This document shows positions 27,241 through 35,970 of a stretch of DNA of 60,939 nt, in pieces (positions within the stretch are counted from its first letter, which is position 1; the number at the start of each line of letters is the position of its first letter). Below the pieces are notes generated by a model. The model saw only the letters and a list, made by a program, of their open reading frames with translations. It was not told the origin of the DNA and made no database searches. The DNA comes from Jannaschia seosinensis (GTDB lineage Bacteria; Pseudomonadota; Alphaproteobacteria; Rhodobacterales; Rhodobacteraceae): positions 1 to 60,939 of the forward strand of contig NZ_CYPR01000173.1 of NCBI RefSeq assembly GCF_001408515.1. The letters run 5' to 3'. Made by a program: the position numbers and the translations under genes.

Positions 27241-28416
27241 TCAGATCACGGCCAGTTCCGGAAACGGCACCCCGGTCAGAAGCCGCTCCGGCCCGAACGG
27301 CGTCAGGTCGAGGCTTTCGTAGCGGCCATGCACGATCCGTTCTGCAAGTCCCCGGCCGAGCGCGGGGGACTGTTGCAAGCCATGGCCCGAAAGCCCGTTC
27401 AGGATCATGAAACCCGGCAGGTCGGGATGTTCGCCGACGATGGCATTCGCATCGAACACGTTCAGGTCGTAATGCCCGACCCAGGATTGCTCGACCCGCA
27501 ACTCCTCGAAGGCGGGGATCCGGGTGGCCATGGCGGGCCACACGACCTCCTCCCAGATCTCCCACCGGCCTGCGAAGTCGTCCGGGTCCACCGCCGGATC
27601 CTCGGCCGGGGTGGCGCCGGCCATGTAGAGCGCGCCGTCGGTGCGCACGTGAAAGCCGTTCGGATCGATGGTCAAAGGCAGATCCCGCGGCAGCGGCGTC
27701 TTGGCCGAAAACACCCAGGTGTAGCGCTTGCGCGGCTCCACCGGCAGGTCGAGGCCCGCCATCCGCGCGATCTGCGCACCGCGCGTGCCGGCGGCGTTGA
27801 CGACGATATCCGCCTCGAGCCGCGTGCCCGAGGCGAGCCGCACGCCGCGGACTCGACCGCCCGCCGTGTTTATGCCGGTGACCTCGTCATGCAGGTAGGT
27901 CACCCCCCGCTCGGCCGCGATGCGGCGCCACCAGTCGAACATCGTGGTCCCGTCGAAATAGCCCTCGTCCCGCGTGCCGTGCGAGCCGAGCACGATGCCG
28001 TCCGTGTCGAAAAAGGGCCATTCGGCGGCGATTTCCTCCGGCGTCATCAGCCGCGTCCCCGCCCCCTCGGCCACCTGCACCGCGTGGGCCCTCCGCAGCC
28101 GGTCCGCCATCGCCTCATTGTCGGCGAGATAGAGATAGCCGAACGGATGCAGATGCACCTCCGGCACCCTTTCGTCGCCCATATGTCTTCGGAAGTCCTT
28201 CAGGAACGAGATGCCGAACTGGCTGATCCGGACGTTGAGCGGGTTGCCGAATTGCTGCCTGATGCAGGAATTGGTGAAGGCCGTGCCGCAGGCGGCGTAG
28301 GTCGGGTCGCGTTCCACCACCGTGATCGCACCCGCCGGGTGGCCCAGTTCGGTCAGCCACCAAGCCAGTGAGGAGCCCATGATGGCCCCGCCCACGATCA
28401 CGACCCGCTCCGCCAT
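27241..28416 (-). CDS. FAD-dependent oxidoreductase, DAO family
   Basis: A 391-aa D-amino-acid-oxidase-fold flavoprotein. The FAD-binding Rossmann motif is at the N-terminus (VVIVGGAIMGSSLAWWL, about residues 5-21). A second FAD contact is VVNAAGTRGAQIARMAGL near residue 210, and the C-terminal flavin segment is NGLSGHGLQQSPALG. Family members oxidise amino acids or N-methylated substrates such as sarcosine. The substrate is not identifiable, and no subunit or aminotransferase genes are adjacent. It is convergent with the xyl operon; the upstream neighbour at 28660 is divergent. Confidence 0.9.
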   Translation of the reverse strand: MAERVVIVGGAIMGSSLAWWLTELGHPAGAITVVERDPTYAACGTAFTNSCIRQQFGNPLNVRISQFGISFLKDFRRHMGDERVPEVHLHPFGYLYLADNEAMADRLRRAHAVQVAEGAGTRLMTPEEIAAEWPFFDTDGIVLGSHGTRDEGYFDGTTMFDWWRRIAAERGVTYLHDEVTGINTAGGRVRGVRLASGTRLEADIVVNAAGTRGAQIARMAGLDLPVEPRKRYTWVFSAKTPLPRDLPLTIDPNGFHVRTDGALYMAGATPAEDPAVDPDDFAGRWEIWEEVVWPAMATRIPAFEELRVEQSWVGHYDLNVFDANAIVGEHPDLPGFMILNGLSGHGLQQSPALGRGLAERIVHGRYESLDLTPFGPERLLTGVPFPELAVI

Positions 28417-28659
28417 GACGCCCCTCCGTGCACCTTCCGCCCGATCACGCTGGCAGGTTGGTTTGTTCCGCGCAAGCGGCTGCGAAAGGACGGCCCCGAG
28501 GCCGGCCGCCTGCGCGCCATCCGGCACGCCCAAGGGCGCCCGGGGGCTTGCATTCTTCCCGGAGGGCTCGACATGGAGCGAGGCGACATGCCGGTGCGGA
28601 TGTCGTGACCTATCCGCACCGCATCTGTCGGCGCGGAACCTGATCGCGGAGGCGCAGGA

Positions 28660-29376
28660 GTGACGAAACCGGTTCTCGTCCTGATCCATGGGGGCGGCAC
28701 GGATGCGCGGTGCTGGGGCGCGGTGCGCCCGCTGCTCGAGGACAGGTTCCGCATTCTCGCGCCGGACCTGCCGGGTCATGGGGACGCGCCTGCGCCACCG
28801 GAGGCATCGGTCGAAGCCCTCGCCGCCCCGATCACCGACCGGATCGCGCGGGAGGTGCCGGGGCCTTACGCCCTTCTGGGCCATTCGCTGGGCGGGATGG
28901 TGGCGATGCGGATCGCGGCCGACGGGCCCCGGCCCGACCGTTTGATCCTTGCGGACACGTTCGACAAGCCGGCCAGCGGGTTGCAGGCCTGGGGCCGGAT
29001 CATGGGCATGGGTCTGGCCGCGCGCCTCCTCGGGCGCAGACGGGCGACCGAATATCTGATCGAGGCACAGGGCCTCGGCGCGGGCGGATTCGATGCCGAC
29101 CTGCGGGCCTCGATGCTGCACGAAGGCGCGATGCCGCTGCACGCGATGATGCGGGCGGTTCGCCGGTTCGACGGGCGGCCGCTGCTCGACCGGCTCGACA
29201 TGCCCACGCTGCTCCTCATGGCGGGCGGCAATCCGGCGACCGAGCCGGCGGGCCGACGGATGGAGGCGCGGCTGCCCGATGCGCGGCGAGTGATGATGCC
29301 GGAGGTCGGGCATATGCAGATGCGCGACGACCCGGAGGGGTTTGCGCGCGAGGTGATCGGGTTTCTCGGCGGGTAG
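28660..29376 (+). CDS. Alpha/beta-fold hydrolase
   Basis: A 238-aa protein that starts at a GTG. The oxyanion-hole motif LIHGGGTDARCW is at residues 8-19. The nucleophile elbow is GHSLGG (Ser at about 75). A late His is in PEVGHMQMRD. The acidic residue of the triad is probably in the segment after strand 6 (LLMAGGNPATEPAG). General carboxylester or related hydrolase; substrate unknown. An upstream AGGAGTG-like purine stretch supports the GTG. It is divergent from the FAD oxidoreductase with 243 bp between them. Confidence 0.85.
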   Translation: MTKPVLVLIHGGGTDARCWGAVRPLLEDRFRILAPDLPGHGDAPAPPEASVEALAAPITDRIAREVPGPYALLGHSLGGMVAMRIAADGPRPDRLILADTFDKPASGLQAWGRIMGMGLAARLLGRRRATEYLIEAQGLGAGGFDADLRASMLHEGAMPLHAMMRAVRRFDGRPLLDRLDMPTLLLMAGGNPATEPAGRRMEARLPDARRVMMPEVGHMQMRDDPEGFAREVIGFLGG

Positions 29377-29515
29377 GCGATACCTGAGGGTTCGGATGAC
29401 GGCTTCTGCCGCATTCCACCGAGATTGGCATGGACGGTCGACGATATTTCATCGGGCTGCCGATATTCCGGCACAATTCGCGGCACAGAAAGCTGTTTTC
29501 CATGAAGGCTTTTCG

Positions 29516-30000
29516 ATGCTTCGATTTCTGGCACGTCTCCTCGCATCTCCCAAGAAATCCAGACCGGTTCCTCCCGTCAGGGACAAGCCGCTCGCCAGAC
29601 ATGCCCCGAATCCGCCGGAACGACGCCCGGTGGCAATGCCGGTCCGCGCACCTGCGCCCTCGGCAGGAACTGGAATACCTCCTTCCGCCGCCCCGTCGGA
29701 TGAAAAGAAGGTCCTCACGAGAAAATGCTACGTGATCGACGGCGACACGATCGTCATTTCCGGAACGCATATCCGCCTGGCGGGCATCGACGCGCCGGAA
29801 ATGGATCAGCCTTGGGGGCGGAAGGCGAAATCGGCGATGATCGGGTTGTGCAAGGGACAGGTCGTGAATGCCGAGCATGTCGGCGGAGATGATTGCGACC
29901 GTTTCGTCGCCAAATGCACGCTTGCGGACGGAACCGATCTTTCCGCCGCCCTCGTGAAGGAAGGTCTGGCGCTGGATTGGGCGAAGTTCTCCGGCGGGGC
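29516..30000 (+). pseudogene. Thermonuclease (SNase)-domain protein, truncated by IS5-family element
   Basis: Starts at MLRFLARLLASPKK, then a Pro-rich linker and a staphylococcal-nuclease-like domain from about residue 70: CYVIDGDTIVISG, RLAGIDAPEMDQPWG and VAKCTLADGTDLS. The metal-binding Asp and a catalytic Arg of the family can be seen. The reading frame enters the IS5-family left end at 30001 after DWAKFSGG, where homologues continue for some tens of residues. The C-terminal piece is not found elsewhere in the window. It was probably an exported or membrane-anchored nuclease; now likely inactive. Confidence 0.85.
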
Positions 30001-30148
30001 GGCTCTGTTGCACGGAACGCCTGAAGGCCGAGCTTCCCCTTTCCCCCGTGGGGATCAGCCGACAGGTCGCGTGATGGGGATGCCGAGGGCGGTGTAGCGA
30101 TTGAGGATGGCGATGCGGACCTGGAGTTCGGCGGTTTGTCTGTCGAAG

Positions 30149-30190
30149 GTGAGGCATCGAGCCGCCATCGGTCCGAGGCCGATGCCGAAC
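30149..30190. repeat. Palindromic insertion C in IS5 copy 1
   Basis: 42 bp replace the 5 bp present at this place in copy 2 (44041-44045). The ends GGCATCG and CGATGCC are complementary. Direct comparison with copy 2 makes this the best supported of the three. Confidence 0.8.
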
Positions 30191-30664
30191 GGCCATGAGT
30201 TTTTGCCCGAGCAGCTTCATGCAGTTCATCTTGGTCTCGGCGCGGCTTCGGCGGTGGTAGCCGCTCCATCGGCGCCAGATGGTCCGGCCAAGACGCTTGA
30301 TCGCGCGTAAGGCCTCGTTCCTTCCTGCCGCCCCTGGGCTGTGCTTCTTCCACGGCTTGGCGTTGCGCCTGGGAGGGATGACCGCATCCGCGCCCCGGTT
30401 CGCGATGGCATCGCGGCAACCGCGGGTGTCGTAGGCGCCGTCGGCGGTGACGGATGCGATCTCCTCGTCTGCTGGGACCTGGCCGAGCAGGTCCGGCAAT
30501 ACGGGTGCATCGCCCACGCCGCTGCCGGTGATCTCGACAGCACGAACCTCCAAGGTCGCCTCGTCCATGGCCAGATGGACCTTGCGCCAAACCCGCCTTC
30601 GCGCCCCGCCATGCTTGCGCGCATGCCATTCGCCCTCGCCCCGGACCTTGATGCCCGTGCTGTC

Positions 30665-30706
30665 TCTCACCCGGCAGGGCATCACATGGTGATGTCCCGA
30701 GAGGGC
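30665..30706. repeat. Palindromic insertion B in IS5 copy 1
   Basis: 42 bp separate LHLLV from DSTGIKV, which are adjacent in the family. The core pairs GGGCATCAC with GTGATGTCCC, and CTCTC/GAGAG pairs outside it. It shifts the frame. The sequence differs from insertions A and C. Confidence 0.65.
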
Positions 30707-30786
30707 ACAAGAAGGTGCAGCGAGCCGCCGCTGCCCCGGTAGGGCAGCTGCACGGCCAGCGTCCTCTGCCGTCGGCAAAGTGTCGA

Positions 30787-30834
30787 GACTGAGGAGGATC
30801 AGCGAGCCTTCCAGTGGAAGGCTCGCCCGACGAA
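30787..30834. repeat. Palindromic insertion A in IS5 copy 1
   Basis: 48 bp stand where the family has about 6 (between VP and STLCRRQ). The core is a perfect hairpin at 30802-30826 with 11-bp arms GCGAGCCTTCC / GGAAGGCTCGC and a 3-base loop. It brings in a stop codon. Confidence 0.7.
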
Positions 30835-31220
30835 GGGCACCGGCCATTCGAGCCCCGCCAGCTTTAGAAGGCTCGCGACAAATCCCGTCGTCTGGCAAAG
30901 CGGTAAGCCGAAAAGAACCTTGATCGTCAGGCAGGCCTGGATGGCGGCGTCGCTATAGACCGGCTGCCCCCCGCGCTTGCCCGACGGTGCCGCGTGCCAA
31001 GGCGTAGACGGATCGAACCAGACGGTCAGCGATCCACGCTCACGCAGCGCGGCGTTGTAGGTAGACCAGTTCAGGGTGCGGTAGCGGGTCGGGACAGGCT
31101 TGGACATGTCGCCCAGCTACGCCGCTGGACTCGCGATGTGAATCCCAGGCAGGCTCCGTGCAACAAGGCCTCCCAGCGATGGAAGACCCGATATCCGATC
31201 GGTCAGGCAATAGGCAGGCG

Positions 31221-31320
31221 ATGGTATTTCAGGTTCAGGGCAGGACCTGCGGCCATTGCGAGCGGGCGGTCGCGCAGGCAGTCCGGACAGCGATCGAAGA
31301 CGAGGGCTATCGCGTTTCGC
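31221..31320 (+). pseudogene. Copper chaperone (HMA domain) remnant
   Basis: MVFQVQGRTCGHCERAVAQAV is the heavy-metal-associated motif with its CxxC pair. It is followed at once by TAIEDEGYRVSQ, which is the C-terminal strand of such domains. The middle of the roughly 66-aa fold is missing, so this is an internally deleted CopZ-like gene. It lies 50 bp from the IS5 end. Confidence 0.65.
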
Positions 31321-31376
31321 AGTGGGCTACGGCGACAACGAGTTTGTGCCCTGGAAGATTGGCGCGACGCTGTGAC

Positions 31377-31890
31377 ATGACCCACCGTTTTGCCTGCGTG
31401 GCAGAATGCATGGTCGAATTAGCCGAGTCCGGCCCGGCCATCTACCGTTGCAGCTTTGCGGGCGACACGTCCAACGTCGCCTGGTACGCCCGCCGCGCGC
31501 TGCCCGGCAGCTGGGAGGTGGCGTAGCCACGTGCACGGCCCCGACGCCGTCTCGGGCGTGATGGTAGCCTTCATCGAGAGCGAGGGACCGCCACAGACGC
31601 GCTGCGGCGGGTGCCGGGTCGCACCGTCGGGCTCTACATGATTGCGTGTTTCGCTCGACACGAACATCCGGCCCCGCCTCTGGGAGGACTGCCGAGACCA
31701 CCCGTGCGGAGCTGACCGACTGCGCCCAAGCCTGCGATGTGCTACTGCCCAGCTTCGACGAGGAGGCGGCACTCTTCGGGGACAGAACTCCCGAAGCAAC
31801 GCTGGCGCGCTACCGCGAGGCGGGCGCGCGGGTCGTGGTGGTCAAGAATGGTGCCGCGCCGATCCGCGCCGGCGCAGCTCTCGGAGGTGC
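31377..31890 (+). pseudogene. 2-keto-3-deoxygluconate kinase, decayed copy
   Basis: The start MTHRFACVAECMVELAESGP and GDTSNVAWYARRALPGSWEV match KdgK N-termini. The sequence then changes frame at least twice: IATDALRRVPGRTVGLYMI-like sequence near 31590-31640, then SLDTNIRPRLWED, then TTRAELTDCAQACDVLLPSF and DEEAALFGDRTPEATLARYR. It lacks a central block and its C-terminus. It is a relic of a kdgK gene distinct from the intact KdgK domain at 35967, and suggests an older version of the uronate locus here. Confidence 0.75.
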
Positions 31891-32480
31891 TCGCGCGGCT
31901 GGTGACCGAACTGCCGGAGTTCGCCGGCAATATCGTCTATGCCGGCGCCACCCTGCCGTCGCCCGAGGACCTGCCGGCCACCGCCGACCTGATCGCGGCC
32001 CATCAGTCGGAGCTCGCTCGGGCAAGTGCGAGCAGGTGGATTACGCCGGGGCACCGAAGATGGCGCGCCACACGCCGACGCGGATGCCCGGGCGTGTGAT
32101 CTGCTGGCGAAGCTGGAGGGCTGCCTCGCACTTATCGCGGGACTGTCACCGGGCACGCGTGCGCTGACAACCTCCGCGCTGCGCAGCGATGACCCCTTAA
32201 CGAGGAGCGCGCTCGATACCTGCATGACCTTTCTCACCTGGCAGGATCACCTCGAGACAATTAGCGAGGTCCGGTTCCCGCTGGGAGGCTGCAGCGCGGC
32301 CGATTCCCACCAGGCTGCGCAGCGCGGGGCGGCAGGACAGAAACCCGTCGGCTTCTCGCTCTTTGGAGGCGCGCTGAAAGCAGCCGTGGCCGAGCCACCG
32401 TGAAGGGCAGGGCACCGAACGGTCCGGAAGGCTGGCGAGCCGTCAATTTTGCCAACGCGAGTGCATTCGGAGCTGGCGCG
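31891..32480. other. Unassigned scar region before the GntR gene
   Basis: About 590 bp with no intact gene recognised. Two plus-strand frames look protein-like: LARLVTELPEFAGNIVYAGA with ADLIAAHQSELARAS near 31890-32030, and LLAKLEGCLALIAGLSPGT with SALDTCMTFLTWQDHLETIS near 32100-32270. Neither could be assigned to a family. It is probably degraded gene sequence, like the copZ and kdgK relics next to it. Confidence 0.5.
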
Positions 32481-33182
32481 TCAGCTGCTTTCTGCCTCGA
32501 AATAAGTCGGCAGCGTAGCGGCAATCGCCTTCAGATCGCTAAGCACACCGCGCAAATGCGCGCGGATGGAAGCCTCTGCCGCTGCCTCATCTCCTGCGGC
32601 GACGGCTTCCACCACTGCCCGATGCTGCTCGATCAGGTGATCGAGCGGGAATTCTTCGGCGGTCAGGTGCCGCACGCGGTCCATGTGCATCTTGATCGGC
32701 TGGATATGCGACCAGACCCCGGCCAAGCCAGCGGCCGCAGCGAGTGTCTGGTGGAACCGGTCATCGAGCTTGACGAAGACCTCGCCCCCTTCGCTCAGGC
32801 GTCGTGTCTGTTCCGTGATTTGATCGCGCAGGTCCATGACCCATTTCGCGCCCGCCGTGTTCGCGCGCGCCGTGCGCGCGGCGGCGCGGGCGATGTCTGC
32901 TTCCACCGCCTCTCGTACAAACTGCGAGTGAGTGACGTCGCTGAGATTGATCTTGGAAACATAAGTGCCACGCTGGGGGCGGATCTCCACCAGCCGCTCT
33001 GCTCCGAGCTTGATGAAGGCTTCCCGTACCGGCTGCCGAGACATCCCATAGGCGGCGGCAATCTCCTGCTCGGACAAGCGCGTACCCGGCGGCAAGGCAC
33101 CGGTGATGATCCTCGCGCGCAGATCAGCGGTCAGCTGAACACCGATCGGTGCGGTCACTTCGATGGTCGCGAGCCTGTCCAT
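32481..33182 (-). CDS. GntR-family regulator, FadR/FCD subfamily
   Basis: A 233-aa regulator. The N-terminal winged helix (LRARIITGALPPGTRLSEQE, then AYGMSRQPVREAFIKL) covers about residues 18-75. The helical FCD ligand-binding domain follows with likely metal-binding residues (DDRFHQTL near residue 145 and later His residues, HLIEQHRAVV). FCD regulators next to uxuA/uxuB genes commonly respond to fructuronate, mannonate or related uronates. It is divergent from uxuA with 107 bp between them, in which a palindrome lies. Probable repressor of the hexuronate operon. Confidence 0.9.
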   Translation of the reverse strand: MDRLATIEVTAPIGVQLTADLRARIITGALPPGTRLSEQEIAAAYGMSRQPVREAFIKLGAERLVEIRPQRGTYVSKINLSDVTHSQFVREAVEADIARAAARTARANTAGAKWVMDLRDQITEQTRRLSEGGEVFVKLDDRFHQTLAAAAGLAGVWSHIQPIKMHMDRVRHLTAEEFPLDHLIEQHRAVVEAVAAGDEAAAEASIRAHLRGVLSDLKAIAATLPTYFEAESS

Positions 33183-33223
33183 GATCGAGGTTTAGCCGTC
33201 GCTTCCGCCCACCGCAAGCATCA

Positions 33224-33245
33224 AGATACTACCATACTTGTATCT
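33224..33245. promoter_or_regulatory. Candidate GntR operator before uxuA
   Basis: AGATAC-N10-GTATCT, a 22-bp dyad in the 107-bp gap between the divergent GntR gene and uxuA. It is the only AT-rich symmetrical site there. Assignment is by position and symmetry. Confidence 0.5.
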
Positions 33246-33289
33246 GGCCTGCGACTCGGCTACTGATGCCGCAGCGGAGGAGGATCGGA

Positions 33290-34504
33290 ATGCAGCAGAC
33301 TTGGCGATGGTTTGGGCCCATGGACGGTGTTGCCGTCGACGACATGTTGCAGGCAGGCGTCGAAGGCGTCGTTTCCGCCCTTCATCACGTGCCGACCGGA
33401 GCGGTCTGGACTTCAGGGGAAATTCGAAAGCGTCAGGCGGAAATAGCAACCCGGCGCGACGGCACGCCCTCTGGCCTCGCCTGGGAGGTCGTCGAAAGCC
33501 TCCCGGTGTCTGAAGACATCAAGAAGCAGGTTGGCGCCTGGCGCGACCACATCGCCGCATATCAACAAAGTCTGCGGAACCTGGCCGAAGCGGGAATAGA
33601 AGTCGTCTGCTACAACTTCATGCCGGTTCTCGACTGGACGCGCACGGACCTTGCCTGGAGGGTCCGCCACGGCGGGACCGCGATGCGGTTCGACCTTGTG
33701 GATTTCGCCGCCTTTGACATCCACATCCTGAAGAGGCCCGGCGCGGCTGAGAACTTTCCCGGCGCGGTGATTGAGGCTGCTCGCGCACGCTTCGCAGAGA
33801 TGACGGAGGCGCGCAAAACTGAGCTGGCCGGGAACGTGGTGTTCGGCTTGCCGGGCGCGGCAGAGCGCTTCACCCTCAGTGACGTCCGCGCCCATCTCGC
33901 CGAATACGCGGGCCTGTCGCCGGATACCCTGCGCACCCACCTCGTCGACTTCCTTTCCGAGGTTGCGCCCGAGGCTGATCGCCTGGGAATTCGGCTCTGC
34001 TGCCATCCGGACGATCCGCCGTTTCCGCTTCTCGGTCTGCCCCGCGTCATGTCGACCGAGAAGGATTACCGAGCTATGCTCGACGCGGTGGACATCCGCG
34101 CGAACGGGATCACGCTCTGTTCCGGTTCGCTCGGCGCGCGGCCCGATAACGACCTTCCAGGCATGATGAAGCGGCTCGGCGACAGGGTGCATTTCCTGCA
34201 CCTGCGCAACGTCACGCGCGAGACCGAAGGCACGCCCTGCTCGTTCCATGAGGCCGAGCACCTCGGTGGCGGCACCGATATGGTCGCGCTGATCAAGGCC
34301 GCGCTCGACGAAGAATCTCGACGGCGCGCCGCCAATCGCAGCGACGCCTCCATTCCATTCCGGCCCGATCACGGCCAGGACATCCTCGATGATCTGACGC
34401 GTAGGGCGCAGCCGGGGTATCCAGCTATCGGGCGACTGAAGGGGCTTGCCGAGCTACGCGGCATCCTTACCGCTCTTAGCCACCCCCTTGCGAGCTCCGC
34501 ATGA
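33290..34504 (+). CDS. uxuA: Mannonate dehydratase
   Basis: A 404-aa enzyme that dehydrates D-mannonate to 2-keto-3-deoxygluconate. Family features: MQQTWRWFGPMDGVAVDDML at the start, CYNFMPVLDWTRTDL near residue 108, and the Mn-binding CCHPDDPPFPLLGLPRV and HFLHLRNV segments. The start at 33290 follows a strong GGAGGAGG site. It is the first gene of a tight operon; the stop overlaps uxuB (ATGA). The upstream gap holds the GntR operator candidate. Confidence 0.96.
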   Translation: MQQTWRWFGPMDGVAVDDMLQAGVEGVVSALHHVPTGAVWTSGEIRKRQAEIATRRDGTPSGLAWEVVESLPVSEDIKKQVGAWRDHIAAYQQSLRNLAEAGIEVVCYNFMPVLDWTRTDLAWRVRHGGTAMRFDLVDFAAFDIHILKRPGAAENFPGAVIEAARARFAEMTEARKTELAGNVVFGLPGAAERFTLSDVRAHLAEYAGLSPDTLRTHLVDFLSEVAPEADRLGIRLCCHPDDPPFPLLGLPRVMSTEKDYRAMLDAVDIRANGITLCSGSLGARPDNDLPGMMKRLGDRVHFLHLRNVTRETEGTPCSFHEAEHLGGGTDMVALIKAALDEESRRRAANRSDASIPFRPDHGQDILDDLTRRAQPGYPAIGRLKGLAELRGILTALSHPLASSA

Positions 34505-35970
34505 CGCGGCTGACGGCAAAACTTCTTCCTCAACTGCCCGAGGGGGTCCGCCCGGCTTATGATCCTGCGGCCCAAGCGGCAGGAATTTTGCATCTCGGCC
34601 TCGGCGCATTTCACCGTGCCCACCAAGCGTTTTACACCGACGCCGCGCTCGCCCGGGATGGCGGCGACTGGCGCATCCTCGCCGTGAGCCTTCGTTCCAC
34701 CGAGACCGTTGACGCGCTCCGGGCCCAGGATGGCCTTTTCACCCTGGTCGAGCGCGGCCCGCACGGAGATCGCGCGCAGGTCATCGGAGCCGTGGCAGAT
34801 GCGCTGGCCGCGGCGCGCGATTCCCAGGAAGTCCTCGCCGTCTTTGAGCGGCCGGAAATTCGGATCGTGACGCTGACCGTCACCGAGAAAGCCTATGGAT
34901 TCGACCGTGCATCGATGGACATCGAGCCGGGTCACGAAGCGATCGCCGCCGATCTTGCTGCGCCCCAACAGCCTCGGGGGGTCATCGGACTGCTTGTCGA
35001 GGGGCTTCGACGCCGGCGAGCGGCGGACCTTCGGCCGCCGGCAATTCTGTGCTGCGACAATCTGCCTGAAAACGGACCGCTGCTGCGCGCTGGCGTTCTT
35101 GGTTTCGCTCGACGGGTGGACGTCGATCTGGCGGAATGGATCGCGCAGGAGGTGGCTTTTCCAGCTTCAATGGTCGATCGCATCACCCCGGCCACCACTG
35201 ATGAGACCGCCAAACGTGCCCAAGCACTCATCGGCGCGGATGACGCAGCGGCCGTAGAGACCGAGCCCTTTACGCAGTGGGTGATCGAGGAGAACTTCCC
35301 GCAGGGCCGGCCGTCTTGGGAGGCCGGCGGCGCAGTCTTCGTGGCGGATGTCGCCCCGTTCGAGCGAATGAAACTGCGGATGCTCAACGGCGCGCATTCC
35401 CTAATTGCCTATGCCGGATTTCTTGCCGGGCATGCCTATGTCCGTGATGCGATGAGCGACGCCTCTCTGGCAGTTCTGGTCGACCGGCACATTCGGGCGG
35501 CAGCAGGAACAGTGGGACGGCTCGAGGGCATCGATCTCGACGCCTACCGCGCTGATCTTCTCGCCCGGTTCGCCAACCCCGCGATCGCCCATCAGACCTA
35601 TCAGATCGCCATGGACGGAACCGAGAAGCTGCCGCAGCGGATTTTTGCGCCTGCGACCGATGCGTTGACCTCGGGTGCTGATCTCGCGCCCTACGCTTTC
35701 GCCGTGGCGGCCTGGATGTGCTATGCGACTGGCCGCGACGCAAAGGGTAAAAACTACGACCTGCGCGACCCTCGGGAAGATGAGCTGCGTCGTGCCGTGC
35801 TGCACGCAGGGAATGATGCATCGGCCCTCGTCGCCGCGCTGACGGCGCTACCCAGCTTCTTTCCCGTCAGCCTCCGTGACAGCCCGGCCTTCAGGCATGC
35901 GCTCGAAACCCGGCTGGCGGTCATGCTGGATAGGGGAATGCCAGAAGCGATCAGGCGGGAGGCAGCATGA
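34501..35970 (+). CDS. uxuB: Fructuronate reductase / mannitol dehydrogenase family
   Basis: A 489-aa long-chain polyol dehydrogenase. It has the N-terminal nucleotide-binding segment HLGLGAFHRAHQAFYTD (about residues 31-47) and the C-terminal catalytic motif KLRMLNGAHSLIAYAG with the active-site Lys. Placed between uxuA and a KdgK gene, it most likely reduces D-fructuronate to D-mannonate. Mannitol or tagaturonate activity is the main alternative in this family. It overlaps both neighbours by 4 bp (ATGA), so the operon is translationally coupled. Confidence 0.92.
   Translation: MTRLTAKLLPQLPEGVRPAYDPAAQAAGILHLGLGAFHRAHQAFYTDAALARDGGDWRILAVSLRSTETVDALRAQDGLFTLVERGPHGDRAQVIGAVADALAAARDSQEVLAVFERPEIRIVTLTVTEKAYGFDRASMDIEPGHEAIAADLAAPQQPRGVIGLLVEGLRRRRAADLRPPAILCCDNLPENGPLLRAGVLGFARRVDVDLAEWIAQEVAFPASMVDRITPATTDETAKRAQALIGADDAAAVETEPFTQWVIEENFPQGRPSWEAGGAVFVADVAPFERMKLRMLNGAHSLIAYAGFLAGHAYVRDAMSDASLAVLVDRHIRAAAGTVGRLEGIDLDAYRADLLARFANPAIAHQTYQIAMDGTEKLPQRIFAPATDALTSGADLAPYAFAVAAWMCYATGRDAKGKNYDLRDPREDELRRAVLHAGNDASALVAALTALPSFFPVSLRDSPAFRHALETRLAVMLDRGMPEAIRREAA

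Larger units (their letters stand above)
30055..31107 (-). pseudogene. IS5-family transposase, disrupted
   Basis: The N-terminus (MSKPVPTRYRTLNWSTYNAA, then SGKRGGQPVYSDAAIQACLT) and the DDE part (DSTGIKVRGEGEWHARKHGG, VTADGAYDTRGCRDAI, GRTIWRRWSGYHRRSRAETK) are plainly IS5 family. The protein is broken three times: an in-frame TGA inside the 48-bp segment at 30787-30834, a frame change at 30665-30706, and another at 30149-30190, where copy 2 reads on normally. Outside these segments, the shared part differs from copy 2 at only about three positions. Not expected to make an active enzyme. Confidence 0.88.
30001..31170 (-). mobile_element. IS5-family insertion sequence, copy 1 (with internal insertions)
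   Basis: The ends read GGCTCTGTTGCACGGA at 30001 and, on the other strand, GGCCTTGTTGCACGG ending at 31170; these are IS5-like terminal inverted repeats. The element is 1170 bp but about 120 bp is taken up by three short palindrome-bearing insertions in the transposase gene (30149-30190, 30665-30706, 30787-30834). No target duplication is visible (flanks GGGC and TCCC), so one or both flanks were probably rearranged after insertion. Copy 2 lies inverted at 43519-44196. Confidence 0.88.

Noticed and set aside
30787-30834. Integron attC site
   Set aside because: The hairpin is perfect and short, lacks the conserved AAC/GTT core sites, and no integron integrase is present.
29216-30898. A 560-codon minus-strand frame spanning the nuclease gene and the IS5 element
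   Set aside because: Only the middle is real (IS5 transposase in one of its frames); the ends are read-through of antisense sequence.
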